Part shown: piece by piece, positions 52,514-60,518 of the stretch
Layout: each line of letters begins with the position of its first letter
Position numbering within the stretch: position 1 is the stretch's first letter
Assembly: GCA_017535325.1 (NCBI GenBank)
Contig: JAFXUC010000024.1
Span: forward strand, 115,938-179,937
Length of the DNA: 64,000 bases
Source: Bacteroidales bacterium
Lineage (GTDB): Bacteria > Bacteroidota > Bacteroidia > Bacteroidales > UBA3824
Direction: 5' to 3'
Made by a program: the position numbers and the translations under genes
The notes under the pieces: generated by a model
What the model was told of the DNA's origin: nothing
Databases searched by the model: none
Seen by the model: only the letters and a program-made list of their open reading frames with translations

Positions 52514-53205
52514 TGTATTTCGTTATGATTGTTTTCTGACTCGGTTTTTATGTATTTCGGGTTGAGCGGTAGTTTTGAAAGTTCCGCTTCGATTTCTTCT
52601 TCCGAGATGTCTTCCGCAAACTCCACGACCGCGTTGTAATCCTTTCCGCTGCAATCTTCAATATTGCTTAACATTGTGATTCTAAACGCTTTAACGTTTT
52701 CATCGGGGATAAGAATTTCGGTGTAAGAATTTCTGTCGGTTTTGACGAAAACTTGTTTTTTGGAGGCGTTTTCAGGCAGCGGGATTTCTTGGGATTGGTC
52801 GTTGTTACCGCCGGCGCAGTTGAAGTTTGCGAGCAGGATTTCTTTTGCGAGCGGTTGTTTGAAAAGGTTTTCAAAGTCCGAAAAGAGAATGTTTTTCAAA
52901 TCCTGACCGAAAATTTTAGAGTAAAACGGTTTGAAAAAAATTTCGTAAAGGGAATTTCCGTATGAATTTTTGAAGAAAGTTGCGAGAAATTTAGGCGGAC
53001 GTTTACCGAATCTTTTGGTTTTCAGGATTTCGCCGACGATAGTCTCACGGAACTCTTTTTTTAGCATATAGATATGATTTTCAATCGGATACGGAACATA
53101 TTCGACAGAAGAGTTTTTCTTTTTGAAAAGGCCGTGATATTCGGGGACACAGACTTTTTTGGCATCAAGAGCGATGACCGTATTTTTTTCATTTTCTATT
53201 CCCAT
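52510..53205 (-). CDS. Unknown protein resembling a fragment of an FAD-dependent amine oxidase/UDP-galactopyranose mutase-like enzyme
   Basis: A 231-residue protein in the purine operon. Residues about 30-110 (VEYVPYPIENHIYMLKKEF, then YEIFFKPFYSKIFG) recall the middle of protoporphyrinogen-oxidase or UDP-galactopyranose-mutase-like flavoproteins, but the N-terminal GxGxxG FAD site is missing. The C-terminal half (about 150-231) is acidic and unrelated. It overlaps purO by 4 bp. It may be a relic with a new role or an unrelated protein with chance similarity. Confidence 0.45.
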   Translation of the reverse strand: MGIENEKNTVIALDAKKVCVPEYHGLFKKKNSSVEYVPYPIENHIYMLKKEFRETIVGEILKTKRFGKRPPKFLATFFKNSYGNSLYEIFFKPFYSKIFGQDLKNILFSDFENLFKQPLAKEILLANFNCAGGNNDQSQEIPLPENASKKQVFVKTDRNSYTEILIPDENVKAFRITMLSNIEDCSGKDYNAVVEFAEDISEEEIEAELSKLPLNPKYIKTESENNHNEIQ

Positions 53206-53226
53206 GACTCAAAATTTTTTCAAAGC

Positions 53227-53257
53227 CAAATATACAACTAATAATCGGTTTTGCAAA
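53227..53257 (-). promoter_or_regulatory. Promoter of the purO/AICAR formyltransferase operon
   Basis: TTTG (53257-53254), 19 nt, TATATTTG (53234-53227), 21 nt before the ATG at 53205. Consensus match. Confidence 0.75.
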
Positions 53258-53276
53258 ATTTTTTTAAGATAAAAGT

Positions 53277-53561
53277 TTATGCAAAAGCGCGCTCTCTTTT
53301 TGGAACGGGTTTTGAAAATTTTGCCATAAAATCCGAATAATCGAAAGCGGCAGGCTCTTTTATTTCCAAACCGTCCTCGACAGCTGTCAAAAGCCATAAT
53401 TTTTTTGCATCAACAGCGTTTTCCACTGCCTTAAAAATGTCCTCGCCGCTGGTTATACAGCCCGGCAGTTCAGGATAAAATGCCACAAACCCCGTTTCTG
53501 CTGTATCAGGAACAATTTCCAAACGGTATGGAAGACTCATATAATATTCGATGGTTTTCAT
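53277..53561 (-). CDS. HicB-like antitoxin, orphan and short
   Basis: A 94-residue protein with the HicB N-terminal fold (MKTIEYYMSLPYRLEIVPD, FVAFYPELPGCITSGEDIFKAVENA). It stops at KPVPKRERAFA, where longer members continue into a ribbon-helix-helix or HTH domain, so the DNA-binding part is missing. No HicA toxin lies on either side. It may be an antitoxin left behind, or a HicB-like protein of another kind. A REPIN-like element sits 46 bp upstream of its start. Confidence 0.65.
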   Translation of the reverse strand: MKTIEYYMSLPYRLEIVPDTAETGFVAFYPELPGCITSGEDIFKAVENAVDAKKLWLLTAVEDGLEIKEPAAFDYSDFMAKFSKPVPKRERAFA

Positions 53562-53606
53562 TTCGTTTTCAACTATGCGTATTCACATGATTTCATTTAT
53601 TGGTTT

Positions 53607-53679
53607 GAGCCGCAAGCATTGCGGCTCTACATGCGGTACGTTATGATGCTGATGCGTAGAGCCGCAATGCTTGCGGCTC
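53607..53679. repeat. REPIN-like pair of inverted 24-mers
   Basis: The arms 53607-53630 and 53656-53679 are perfect reverse complements, and each arm itself contains a 9-bp stem (GAGCCGCAA with TTGCGGCTC). The spacer is 25 nt. A third single copy, one base different, forms the terminator at 21545-21568. No REP-associated transposase is in the window. Confidence 0.8.
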
Positions 53680-53754
53680 GCAAAAATTAAATAATCGTAT
53701 ATTTTCACTGCAATATTAGCAAATATTTTTAAAGAAAACAAAAAAAATATTTGT

Positions 53755-53762
53755 TACTTTTG
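53755..53762 (+). promoter_or_regulatory. -7 box of the truA promoter
   Basis: TACTTTTG, 16 nt before the ATG at 53779. No TTTG at the right distance; TTTT at 53727-53730 could serve. Confidence 0.45.
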
Positions 53763-53778
53763 CGAAAAAATTACGACC

Positions 53779-54519
53779 ATGACGACATATAAAATTTTAG
53801 TAGCCTATGACGGCACAAAATATAACGGTTGGCAGATTCAGAGGTCTACCGACAATACAATTCAGGGCAAACTTTCGGCGGTGCTGACAAAAATGTCCGG
53901 CTCAATGGTAGAAGTCCACGGCAGCGGCCGCACAGATGCGGGCGTTCATGCGAAAGGTCAGGTGGCAAGTTTTTCTCTTGACGGAGACTTTTCAGACCAA
54001 GAAATCCTCTCATATCTAAATCGTTACCTTCCCGACGACATCGCGGTTTTGACGGTGGAGAAAACCGACAGCCGTTTTCACGCACGTCTGTCCTGCAAAC
54101 AGAAAACCTACCGTTACCGCATACACACAAGCATTATTCCTGATGTTTTCTTTCGGAAATACGTTTACACATATTTAGACAAGCCTCTGAACGTGGAACT
54201 AATGCGCAAAGCGGCGGCACATTTGATTGGTACGCATGATTTTAAGGCGTTTTGCGGCAATCCGCATTTCAAAAAGTCATCGGTAAGGACAATTTTCAGC
54301 ATAAAAATAACCGGCGACATGAGCGGCATAACGCTTGACTTTACCGGCGACGGTTTCCTTCAAAACATGGTGAGAATCCTCACCGGAACACTTATTGAAG
54401 TAGGCAACGGCGGCATTAAAGAGGATGAAATTCCCGGTATTTTGGTCTCCAAAGACCGTCAAAAGGCAGGATTTACCGCCCCGCCGCAAGGTCTTACCCT
54501 GTTGGGGGCGGAATATTAA
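53779..54519 (+). CDS. truA: tRNA pseudouridine synthase A
   Basis: A 246-residue TruA with catalytic Asp in GSGRTDAGVHAKGQVASF (about residue 52), SCKQKTYRYRI and FLQNMVRILTGTLIEVGNG. It makes pseudouridine at positions 38-40 of tRNA anticodon stems. Standard length. It converges on the DUF4831 gene with an 17-bp gap and no clear terminator. Confidence 0.96.
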   Translation: MTTYKILVAYDGTKYNGWQIQRSTDNTIQGKLSAVLTKMSGSMVEVHGSGRTDAGVHAKGQVASFSLDGDFSDQEILSYLNRYLPDDIAVLTVEKTDSRFHARLSCKQKTYRYRIHTSIIPDVFFRKYVYTYLDKPLNVELMRKAAAHLIGTHDFKAFCGNPHFKKSSVRTIFSIKITGDMSGITLDFTGDGFLQNMVRILTGTLIEVGNGGIKEDEIPGILVSKDRQKAGFTAPPQGLTLLGAEY

Positions 54520-54536
54520 AATACATCAAACATTTT

Positions 54537-55736
54537 TTAATTCAAACTTTTCAAAGTTCCTTTGTCGGGATAAAGTTCCATTTTGAAATTTTGATTTTGC
54601 ATAAGATTTTGCGGTAAATACCGGATTAAACCCATTTGACTGATATTCAGCACTTTTTCTGAAATTACACTGCCGTTGCGGATTATTTTTACTTTGCCGT
54701 TTGCGGGTGAAAGATACGCAAAACCGTTGTCCTGAGCGGCGGCTTTTTCCCTGCGGCGGAGTACTTTCTGCGTCTCGTTGAAAACCGTTTCAACGTTGCC
54801 GTCCATTAAGTTTGTAACGTCAATCATCACGGGATTGCCCTTCAAACTCGTGCGCGTCTGAATACCGTATTCCGGCGAAAACTTGAACAGAATGTTTTGT
54901 GAATGTTCCGCTTTGTCCGGCTCAAAATCAAACACGTACGTTTTTTCCCTGTAAATTTTTTTGCCGACAAACATGCTCATGTATTTTTCCTCCAACTTGT
55001 TGAGTTGCTCAATCATAAACTTCAACGCCTCGCCCGAAGGCATGCTTGTGCCGTCAGATTCGCCGACAAGAAGAGCCTTTCTGTCGTCGCGCAACACAAA
55101 AATCTGATTTGCAAGTTCCTGCGCCTGTTCGTCAAGGGATTTTCTAATCATTTGCGTTCTTTGTGTCGGGACGGCGGTAAAAACCGAATCCGCGTCTATA
55201 ACGTGCAAAACCGTGTCAAAAACCGTTTCATAACGGTTGACGTTGATGTCCTGAAAAATCTTTCCGCTCTGAAAATTGTCAGTCTGAAAATTGCTGATTT
55301 CAATGTTTCTGCGGTCGTCTTCCTTGTAGTCCGAAGCCGTGTTGACACTTTCCAAAAAGCCGTCGCAAGTAAAGTTCATTGCACACGGATAATTGCTTTC
55401 AACAACAAAAGTGCGTAAGGAATCCTTTACCGGATATGATGAAATTTCAACGCTTGAAATGCTCCATGAACTTGAATTTGCGTTGATTACTTCGTCAGTT
55501 CCGAGATATTTCTGAGCGTATTGCGAATAAGGTCCTTTGACGGAGATTTCGTTGACCGCCGTTACTTTTACGCTCAAAACCGTCTTGGGCAAAGAATACA
55601 CTATCGGGTTTTGTTTTACGCTGTTGACGTTTTTGATGTTTTCTACTTTAACAAAAAAATTTTTTTGTGCCTCTGATAATTGCGGCAGCATTAAAGCGGC
55701 TGCCAACGCGCTGATTTTCAATATATTTGTTTTCAT
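54537..55736 (-). CDS. DUF4831-family exported protein
   Basis: A 399-residue protein with a signal peptide (ISALAAALMLPQLSEAQ) and the family's core YSLPKTVLSVKVTAVNEIS, then GPYSQYAQKYLGTDEV (about residue 68). DUF4831 proteins are found almost only in Bacteroidota and have no known function; they are probably periplasmic. Last gene of the pncA-led operon, 10 bp after the MORN-repeat gene. Confidence 0.85.
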   Translation of the reverse strand: MKTNILKISALAAALMLPQLSEAQKNFFVKVENIKNVNSVKQNPIVYSLPKTVLSVKVTAVNEISVKGPYSQYAQKYLGTDEVINANSSSWSISSVEISSYPVKDSLRTFVVESNYPCAMNFTCDGFLESVNTASDYKEDDRRNIEISNFQTDNFQSGKIFQDINVNRYETVFDTVLHVIDADSVFTAVPTQRTQMIRKSLDEQAQELANQIFVLRDDRKALLVGESDGTSMPSGEALKFMIEQLNKLEEKYMSMFVGKKIYREKTYVFDFEPDKAEHSQNILFKFSPEYGIQTRTSLKGNPVMIDVTNLMDGNVETVFNETQKVLRRREKAAAQDNGFAYLSPANGKVKIIRNGSVISEKVLNISQMGLIRYLPQNLMQNQNFKMELYPDKGTLKSLN

Positions 55737-55746
55737 TTTTTTATAA

Positions 55747-56991
55747 TTATTTCATTGGAAAATCCTCCGGGTGATTGATGTAACTCTGAGGGTCGTCAAG
55801 GTTTTGAGAGTTTTTGACCATCTCCTCCAAACGTTTGGTTTCCTCTTTTTGGAGTTCGGCATCGTTTTCGGGAACGCCGTTAATGTAGTTTATTCTGGTA
55901 ACTTTTTTGGTTTCTTCGTCGCGTGCCGACCAAACACCGTCTTTTAAATCATTTTTGTAATTGCCGGAGATAACTTTTTCGCCGTTAATGTCGTATTTAA
56001 TGTACTTTCCGTCGCGTTTGCCGTCCTTGTAATAGGTTTCAAAAATCGGCGTGCCGGTGGATTCATAATAGCGTTTCCAAACGCCGTCCTGTTTGCCGTT
56101 TTTAAAGTCCATTTCTTCAAACAAAATACCTGAAAGATAGTAAGTTGACTGTTTGCCGTGTTTGATGCCGCGAACGTAATTTTCTTCCGAGACCAATATC
56201 GAATCCGCCTCAAAATACTGCCAAAGACTGTCTTTTTTGTGATTGTAATAATAGCCCATCGCAACCTTGTCGCCGTTTTCAGCGTAGTGGATTGCCGAGG
56301 CGAGCGAATCGTTAAAAAAGTATAAATGCGCTTTTACGCCGCCGCCCCTTTGATAAAACTTGTAAAAATCGCCTTTTGGTTTTCCGTTTTCGTAATTGAT
56401 TTGCGATTTACGTTTGCCGTTAGGAAATTTTTCAATCCAAACGCCTTGTTTTCTGCCGGTTACGTCGGTTTGATTGACTTCGCCCTCGTATGCGGCAAGG
56501 GTTTTGCCCTGTGTTACGGGAACAACAAAAAGTTCCGGCTGAAAAATTCTGCGGTAAATTTCCGTCGTATCTTTGTAAATTCTTGCTGACATTTGGGCGT
56601 GCTGACCGGCTTTCGACTTGTCGCCGGAGGCAAAATATTTTTCTTGAAGTTGACGCATTGTCTGATGAAGTTCGTCGTAGTTTTTGACGAAATTCTGCAA
56701 AACCTCACCCGTTTTGTCTTTTGTAACCGCCTTATAAACAGTGTTTTCCGCTAACGTCAAATTGCTCTCTTTTGCGGGATTCTGTTTGTAAACCTCAAAA
56801 TACGAAAAACCCATGTAGTAAAAAGTTTCGGGTTTTGAGGAGTTGGAAGCGTTGTATTTTTTAACGCTTTCTATGCACTCCGAATATTTTCCGGTCTCAA
56901 AAAGTTGTTTAATTGCGTTTAACTTTTTGTCTTGTGCGCTTGCAGCAAAAGCGGTTAACAAAACCGCCGCAGTGATTAAAATTTTCTTCAT
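55747..56991 (-). CDS. Exported TPR/MORN-repeat (YwqK-like) protein
   Basis: A 414-residue protein with a signal peptide (ILITAAVLLTAFAASAQ), a TPR-like helical N-terminus (about 25-150) and a run of MORN-type repeats (about 180-370), for example QGVWIEKFPNGKRKSQINYENG, QDGVWKRYY and KDGVWSARDE. YwqK-like proteins contain such repeats as surface or antitoxin-like scaffolds. ATG overlaps the stop of the carboxypeptidase gene by 4 bp. Confidence 0.82.
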   Translation of the reverse strand: MKKILITAAVLLTAFAASAQDKKLNAIKQLFETGKYSECIESVKKYNASNSSKPETFYYMGFSYFEVYKQNPAKESNLTLAENTVYKAVTKDKTGEVLQNFVKNYDELHQTMRQLQEKYFASGDKSKAGQHAQMSARIYKDTTEIYRRIFQPELFVVPVTQGKTLAAYEGEVNQTDVTGRKQGVWIEKFPNGKRKSQINYENGKPKGDFYKFYQRGGGVKAHLYFFNDSLASAIHYAENGDKVAMGYYYNHKKDSLWQYFEADSILVSEENYVRGIKHGKQSTYYLSGILFEEMDFKNGKQDGVWKRYYESTGTPIFETYYKDGKRDGKYIKYDINGEKVISGNYKNDLKDGVWSARDEETKKVTRINYINGVPENDAELQKEETKRLEEMVKNSQNLDDPQSYINHPEDFPMK

Positions 56992-58646
56992 TTTTGTACA
57001 AAAATTTTTTGTGTTTTAAAGGTAAAACCGTTTTCCGCTTTTACAACGTAAATTCCGCTCTTATAATTGTGCAAAGGGAAATTTACAGTAAAGTTTTCAG
57101 GATTATTTTCTAATATAACTTTACCGTCTGACGAAATTATTTTTACGCTTTTTAACATATTCTTGCTCTCGATTCTTAAAAATCCGTCCTGACAAAATAT
57201 TCTTATTTGGCTGTCTTTTGCCGGAAGTTTTTCTACGCCGACAATATCGCTTTCGCCTTCCTGTAAAACGAAATTAATTTCAGCAGGCGTTGTAATTTCT
57301 TGACATTCAGTTTTGTAACCGTCTGCAAAAGCGCAAACTTCTATTTTCTTGCCTTTTAAAAACGGACGGAAAAAAATACCGTTTTCGTCCGTAAAAACCG
57401 AAGAATTGTTTTTGTCATAATACGGGATTACGATTTGCGCTTTCAGCGGGTCGCCGTTTTCGTTTTTGACTGAGCCTTTAAATCCTTCAAGGGCAGACAT
57501 TATGAAATTCAAAAGCGATACGTAATTTTTTTGCCAGTATTCTTCAAGTTGCTCTCTGTCAAGGAGTTTTGAATTAGAAAATTCAATCGTAAATTCTCTG
57601 CACCGCCTAAAATACATCATATAATCTTGTCTTCCGCCGCTTACTTTATACCATTCAGAGCCGAAAACGTAACCCAAACTGTTAACGCTTTTCAAATAAT
57701 TTTTGTCTGTAAGTCTCGCAGAATCAACATATTGCTTTGAAACTTCTACAAACCATTCCTTGTCGGGAAGGTCAAATTCAGATTCATAAAAGCAGTCCCA
57801 TGGAAAATTTACAACCTCGTCGCCTGCGTGAAAATTTGCGCTGAGCGTAAAATTATGCTTTTTCGCAAACTCCTGCATCGCGGCGGTTTCGGGCTGAAAA
57901 TCAATTTTTTCAACGCCGAGTATGCTTTGAAAATCTCTGTTAAGGTCTTCATTGTTGGCATTATAACGCTTTGAGCGGCTCAAATCGCCTTCGCTGTCGG
58001 AATATGTGCCGTCAGGATTTGCAAGCGGGTTGATGTAAAGCACAATGTTCTCTATGATTTTTTTTGCTTTTTCATTGGTTTCCTTATTTGTTAACAAAAA
58101 ATCAATCAGCCTTAACATTAAGACGAATCCGCAAACCTCGTCGCCGTGCATTGACGAGGTAAGAAACACTTTTGGACAAAGAATTTCGTTTTTACCGCCA
58201 AAAATTTTGAACGCTAAAAGTTTTCTATTTTCAACCGACGAGCCGATTTCTTCGATGTCTGTAATTTCGTGATATTCAGCGTTATAATATTCCAAAAAAT
58301 CCAAATACGACTGATACGACGGATAAATGTCAAAGTGCCTTATTTCTTCCAAGTCGTCAGAAGTTTTCAGCGCGTCGTTGATTTTTTTTGACAGTCTGTC
58401 GTAACGGATTTTTTCAGCGGAAAAAGGAATTTTCAACTCTTTGAAAGTCGAAAATTCCCTTTCGTTAGCAAACGCGACGATTTTTTCAGGGCTTACTTTA
58501 TCAATTGAAAGTGTTGACGAGGCTTTTTCAAGGTCGCTTTTTGAATAGTTTTCAATTACGATTTTGTAGTCCTGAGCGTGTAATGTTAGCGGTAAAACGC
58601 TGAAAACCAATATAATAATTATATTACGCTTAATAAATATTTGCAT
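56988..58646 (-). CDS. M14-type zinc carboxypeptidase with a type IX secretion sorting domain
   Basis: The 552-residue protein has a signal peptide (IIIILVFSVLPLTLHAQ), a propeptide-like stretch, an M14 domain (about 125-385) with the zinc-binding HGDE (SSMHGDEVCG), INPLANPDGT and catalytic Glu in REFTIEFSN, a carboxypeptidase regulatory-like domain, and a C-terminal domain of about 75 residues (MLKSVKIISSDGKVILEN, YKSGIYVVKAENG) typical of T9SS sorting. It is therefore expected at the cell surface or outside. The start overlaps pncB by 28 bp. Confidence 0.9.
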   Translation of the reverse strand: MQIFIKRNIIIILVFSVLPLTLHAQDYKIVIENYSKSDLEKASSTLSIDKVSPEKIVAFANEREFSTFKELKIPFSAEKIRYDRLSKKINDALKTSDDLEEIRHFDIYPSYQSYLDFLEYYNAEYHEITDIEEIGSSVENRKLLAFKIFGGKNEILCPKVFLTSSMHGDEVCGFVLMLRLIDFLLTNKETNEKAKKIIENIVLYINPLANPDGTYSDSEGDLSRSKRYNANNEDLNRDFQSILGVEKIDFQPETAAMQEFAKKHNFTLSANFHAGDEVVNFPWDCFYESEFDLPDKEWFVEVSKQYVDSARLTDKNYLKSVNSLGYVFGSEWYKVSGGRQDYMMYFRRCREFTIEFSNSKLLDREQLEEYWQKNYVSLLNFIMSALEGFKGSVKNENGDPLKAQIVIPYYDKNNSSVFTDENGIFFRPFLKGKKIEVCAFADGYKTECQEITTPAEINFVLQEGESDIVGVEKLPAKDSQIRIFCQDGFLRIESKNMLKSVKIISSDGKVILENNPENFTVNFPLHNYKSGIYVVKAENGFTFKTQKIFVQK

Positions 58647-59812
58647 TTGTCCGGATTTCCGAGGGTTTTGCCTTTATCACATGAAAGTTTTACGCAGTCG
58701 TGCCATTCGCGGCTTTCGGTAATCCTTGATTTTGTGAGTTTTACGACAATATTCATCGGGCTGATACCCGTTAAATCACACGTCAAAAATGTTCCGACTC
58801 CAAACGATGGTTTTACCTTTTCAGAAGCGTATTTTTGAATTTCAATAGCACGTTTTATGTTAAGTCCGTTTGAAAAAATGACTTGTTTAGTTTGCGGATT
58901 TATGCCAAGGTCGGTGTATTTCTTAACGATTTTGTCAATCTGCTCTTCTTCGTTGCCGGAGTCAACCCTCAAACCCGAAAACAACATCGCGTTTTTCTTC
59001 GAGAAATTGTTGAAAAAGACATCATCGCCGAAACAATCGTAAAGGTATAATCCTAAGTCGCCGTTATAAACCGAAGCCCATTTTTCCATAACAGAATGGT
59101 TGACCTCAAAAACCGATGTTACGTTTTCTTCAAACGAGATGATTTGATGACTCATTGTTCCTAACGGATTGAGATTCAATTCTTTTGCAAACCAAACGTT
59201 GGAAGTTCCTGTAAAAAATCCGCTGAATTTGCCGTTTTCGTAAACATCTTTCATTTGTGTCAAAACCATTTTTTGATGGTCGAAAGAGAATCTGCGGCGT
59301 GTTCCCATGTCGCCGAGAATCAAGCCGTTAGCAAAGATTTCAACAGTTTTTTTTCTGACTTTCTGCGTTTCAAGAGCCAAATCGTATTTTTTGTCGTCGC
59401 CATTTAAAATATGGAAAAGTTCGCTGACGCAACTTAAAATAGGCATTTCCCAAATTATCGCCGAATACCATTTGCCTTTTACGCTGACATGAAGATGACC
59501 GTCAAGGTCTTGACTTATAGATACTTCGTCGGTGTTGAAACGGAATCCGCGAAGGAAAACGTCAATAAACCATTTAGGAAGATAATAGCATTTTTGAAGC
59601 ATAAATTCAATCTCATCTTCCTGAATTACAACGTTTTTCATGTAATCTACCTGCTCTTGAAGCAACTTGTCGAACCCTTGCGGATAAACGGTGCCGTTGC
59701 GGTCAAAAAAAGTATATTCAACCTCCGCCCTCGGATAGGTCTGAATAATGTAATACATACACGTAAATGTGTATAAGTCGTTGTCTGTGAAGTGATTAAT
59801 AATCTGTTTCAT
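58619..59812 (-). CDS. pncB: Nicotinate phosphoribosyltransferase
   Basis: ATG at 59812 (MKQIINHFTDNDLYTFTCMYYI) is used; the frame continues to a TTG at 59824 that would overlap pncA. The 397-residue protein carries the PncB motifs FFDRNGTVYP, LGDMGTRRRFSFDHQ (about residue 178, with the phosphorylated-His region), TGTSNVWFAKE and GLRVDSGNEEEQIDKI. It turns nicotinate and PRPP into nicotinate mononucleotide. Directly downstream of pncA (8 bp), completing the nicotinamide salvage route. Confidence 0.95.
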   Translation of the reverse strand: MKQIINHFTDNDLYTFTCMYYIIQTYPRAEVEYTFFDRNGTVYPQGFDKLLQEQVDYMKNVVIQEDEIEFMLQKCYYLPKWFIDVFLRGFRFNTDEVSISQDLDGHLHVSVKGKWYSAIIWEMPILSCVSELFHILNGDDKKYDLALETQKVRKKTVEIFANGLILGDMGTRRRFSFDHQKMVLTQMKDVYENGKFSGFFTGTSNVWFAKELNLNPLGTMSHQIISFEENVTSVFEVNHSVMEKWASVYNGDLGLYLYDCFGDDVFFNNFSKKNAMLFSGLRVDSGNEEEQIDKIVKKYTDLGINPQTKQVIFSNGLNIKRAIEIQKYASEKVKPSFGVGTFLTCDLTGISPMNIVVKLTKSRITESREWHDCVKLSCDKGKTLGNPDKCKYLLSVI

Positions 59813-59820
59813 AATAATAG

Positions 59821-60414
59821 TCAAACGCTAAAAATATTCACTGAATTTTCCTTGCAATAATCATCGAGTTTTTGTCCGCCGTCAAGACTTGCCGTAAAGT
59901 TTTTGAAAACAAAAATCCTTCCATTTTCAACAAATTGCGTCAAATCTTTTATCGTGTTCAAAACGCAAACATCACCTGCAATTCCCGCCATAAAAACGCA
60001 AAATTGTTCACAACTTTTTAGGTAATCATAAATTTTTTTGCCGTCTTCGTTGGTGATTTCTTCGTTTTGAACATCAAACACACTGTACTGATCTCTGCCT
60101 TTTGACTGACCTTTTTTGCAATATTCAACACCCGAACACTTGTCTAAAACTGCTTTTAACGGCGGGAAAATTTCTGCACCGAAAGTCTCTCTTACACAAT
60201 GTTTTGGCCAAGTACCGCCCTGCTCCGTAAACGAACAGTGGTCTTCGGGGTGAAAGTCCTGAGTTACAAAAATTCTGTCAAATAAAGTAAGACGGGTACT
60301 GAGATAATCCGTCAATTCCTGCATTGCTTTTTGTGCGCCTGAAACTGCAAGCGAACCGCCCTCAATAAAATCGTTTTGAGGGTCAACGATGATTAAAATA
60401 GGTTTTGCTGCCAT
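59821..60414 (-). CDS. pncA: Nicotinamidase
   Basis: A 197-residue isochorismatase-fold hydrolase with catalytic Asp in DPQNDF (residues 12-17), metal ligands in QDFHPEDHCSF (about 52-62), and nucleophile Cys in GIAGDVCVLNT (about 150). This is the PncA pattern; it turns nicotinamide into nicotinate. First gene of a five-gene operon. Confidence 0.93.
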   Translation of the reverse strand: MAAKPILIIVDPQNDFIEGGSLAVSGAQKAMQELTDYLSTRLTLFDRIFVTQDFHPEDHCSFTEQGGTWPKHCVRETFGAEIFPPLKAVLDKCSGVEYCKKGQSKGRDQYSVFDVQNEEITNEDGKKIYDYLKSCEQFCVFMAGIAGDVCVLNTIKDLTQFVENGRIFVFKNFTASLDGGQKLDDYCKENSVNIFSV

Positions 60415-60433
60415 GGTTAAAAAATTTTAAGCG

Positions 60434-60465
60434 CAAATTTAAATTTTTTCATCAAATAATGCAAA
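60434..60465 (-). promoter_or_regulatory. Promoter of the pncA operon
   Basis: TTTG (60465-60462), 20 nt, TAAATTTG (60441-60434), 20 nt before the pncA ATG. Confidence 0.75.
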
Positions 60466-60468
60466 AAT

Positions 60469-60500
60469 TTTGGTTTTTAATTTTTTTCTCAGTAATTTTG
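60469..60500 (+). promoter_or_regulatory. Promoter of the tannase-like gene
   Basis: TTTG (60469-60472), 20 nt, TAATTTTG (60493-60500), 19 nt before the ATG at 60519. It supports that start over an upstream in-frame ATG at 60405. It lies 4 bp from the divergent pncA promoter. Confidence 0.75.
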
Positions 60501-60518
60501 ATTTACAATTTTTTTGTT

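Noticed and set aside
60405..60518. Upstream start for the tannase-like gene
   Set aside because: It would overlap the pncA start and both divergent promoters; the internal ATG at 60519 has a consensus promoter at the right distance and a signal peptide.
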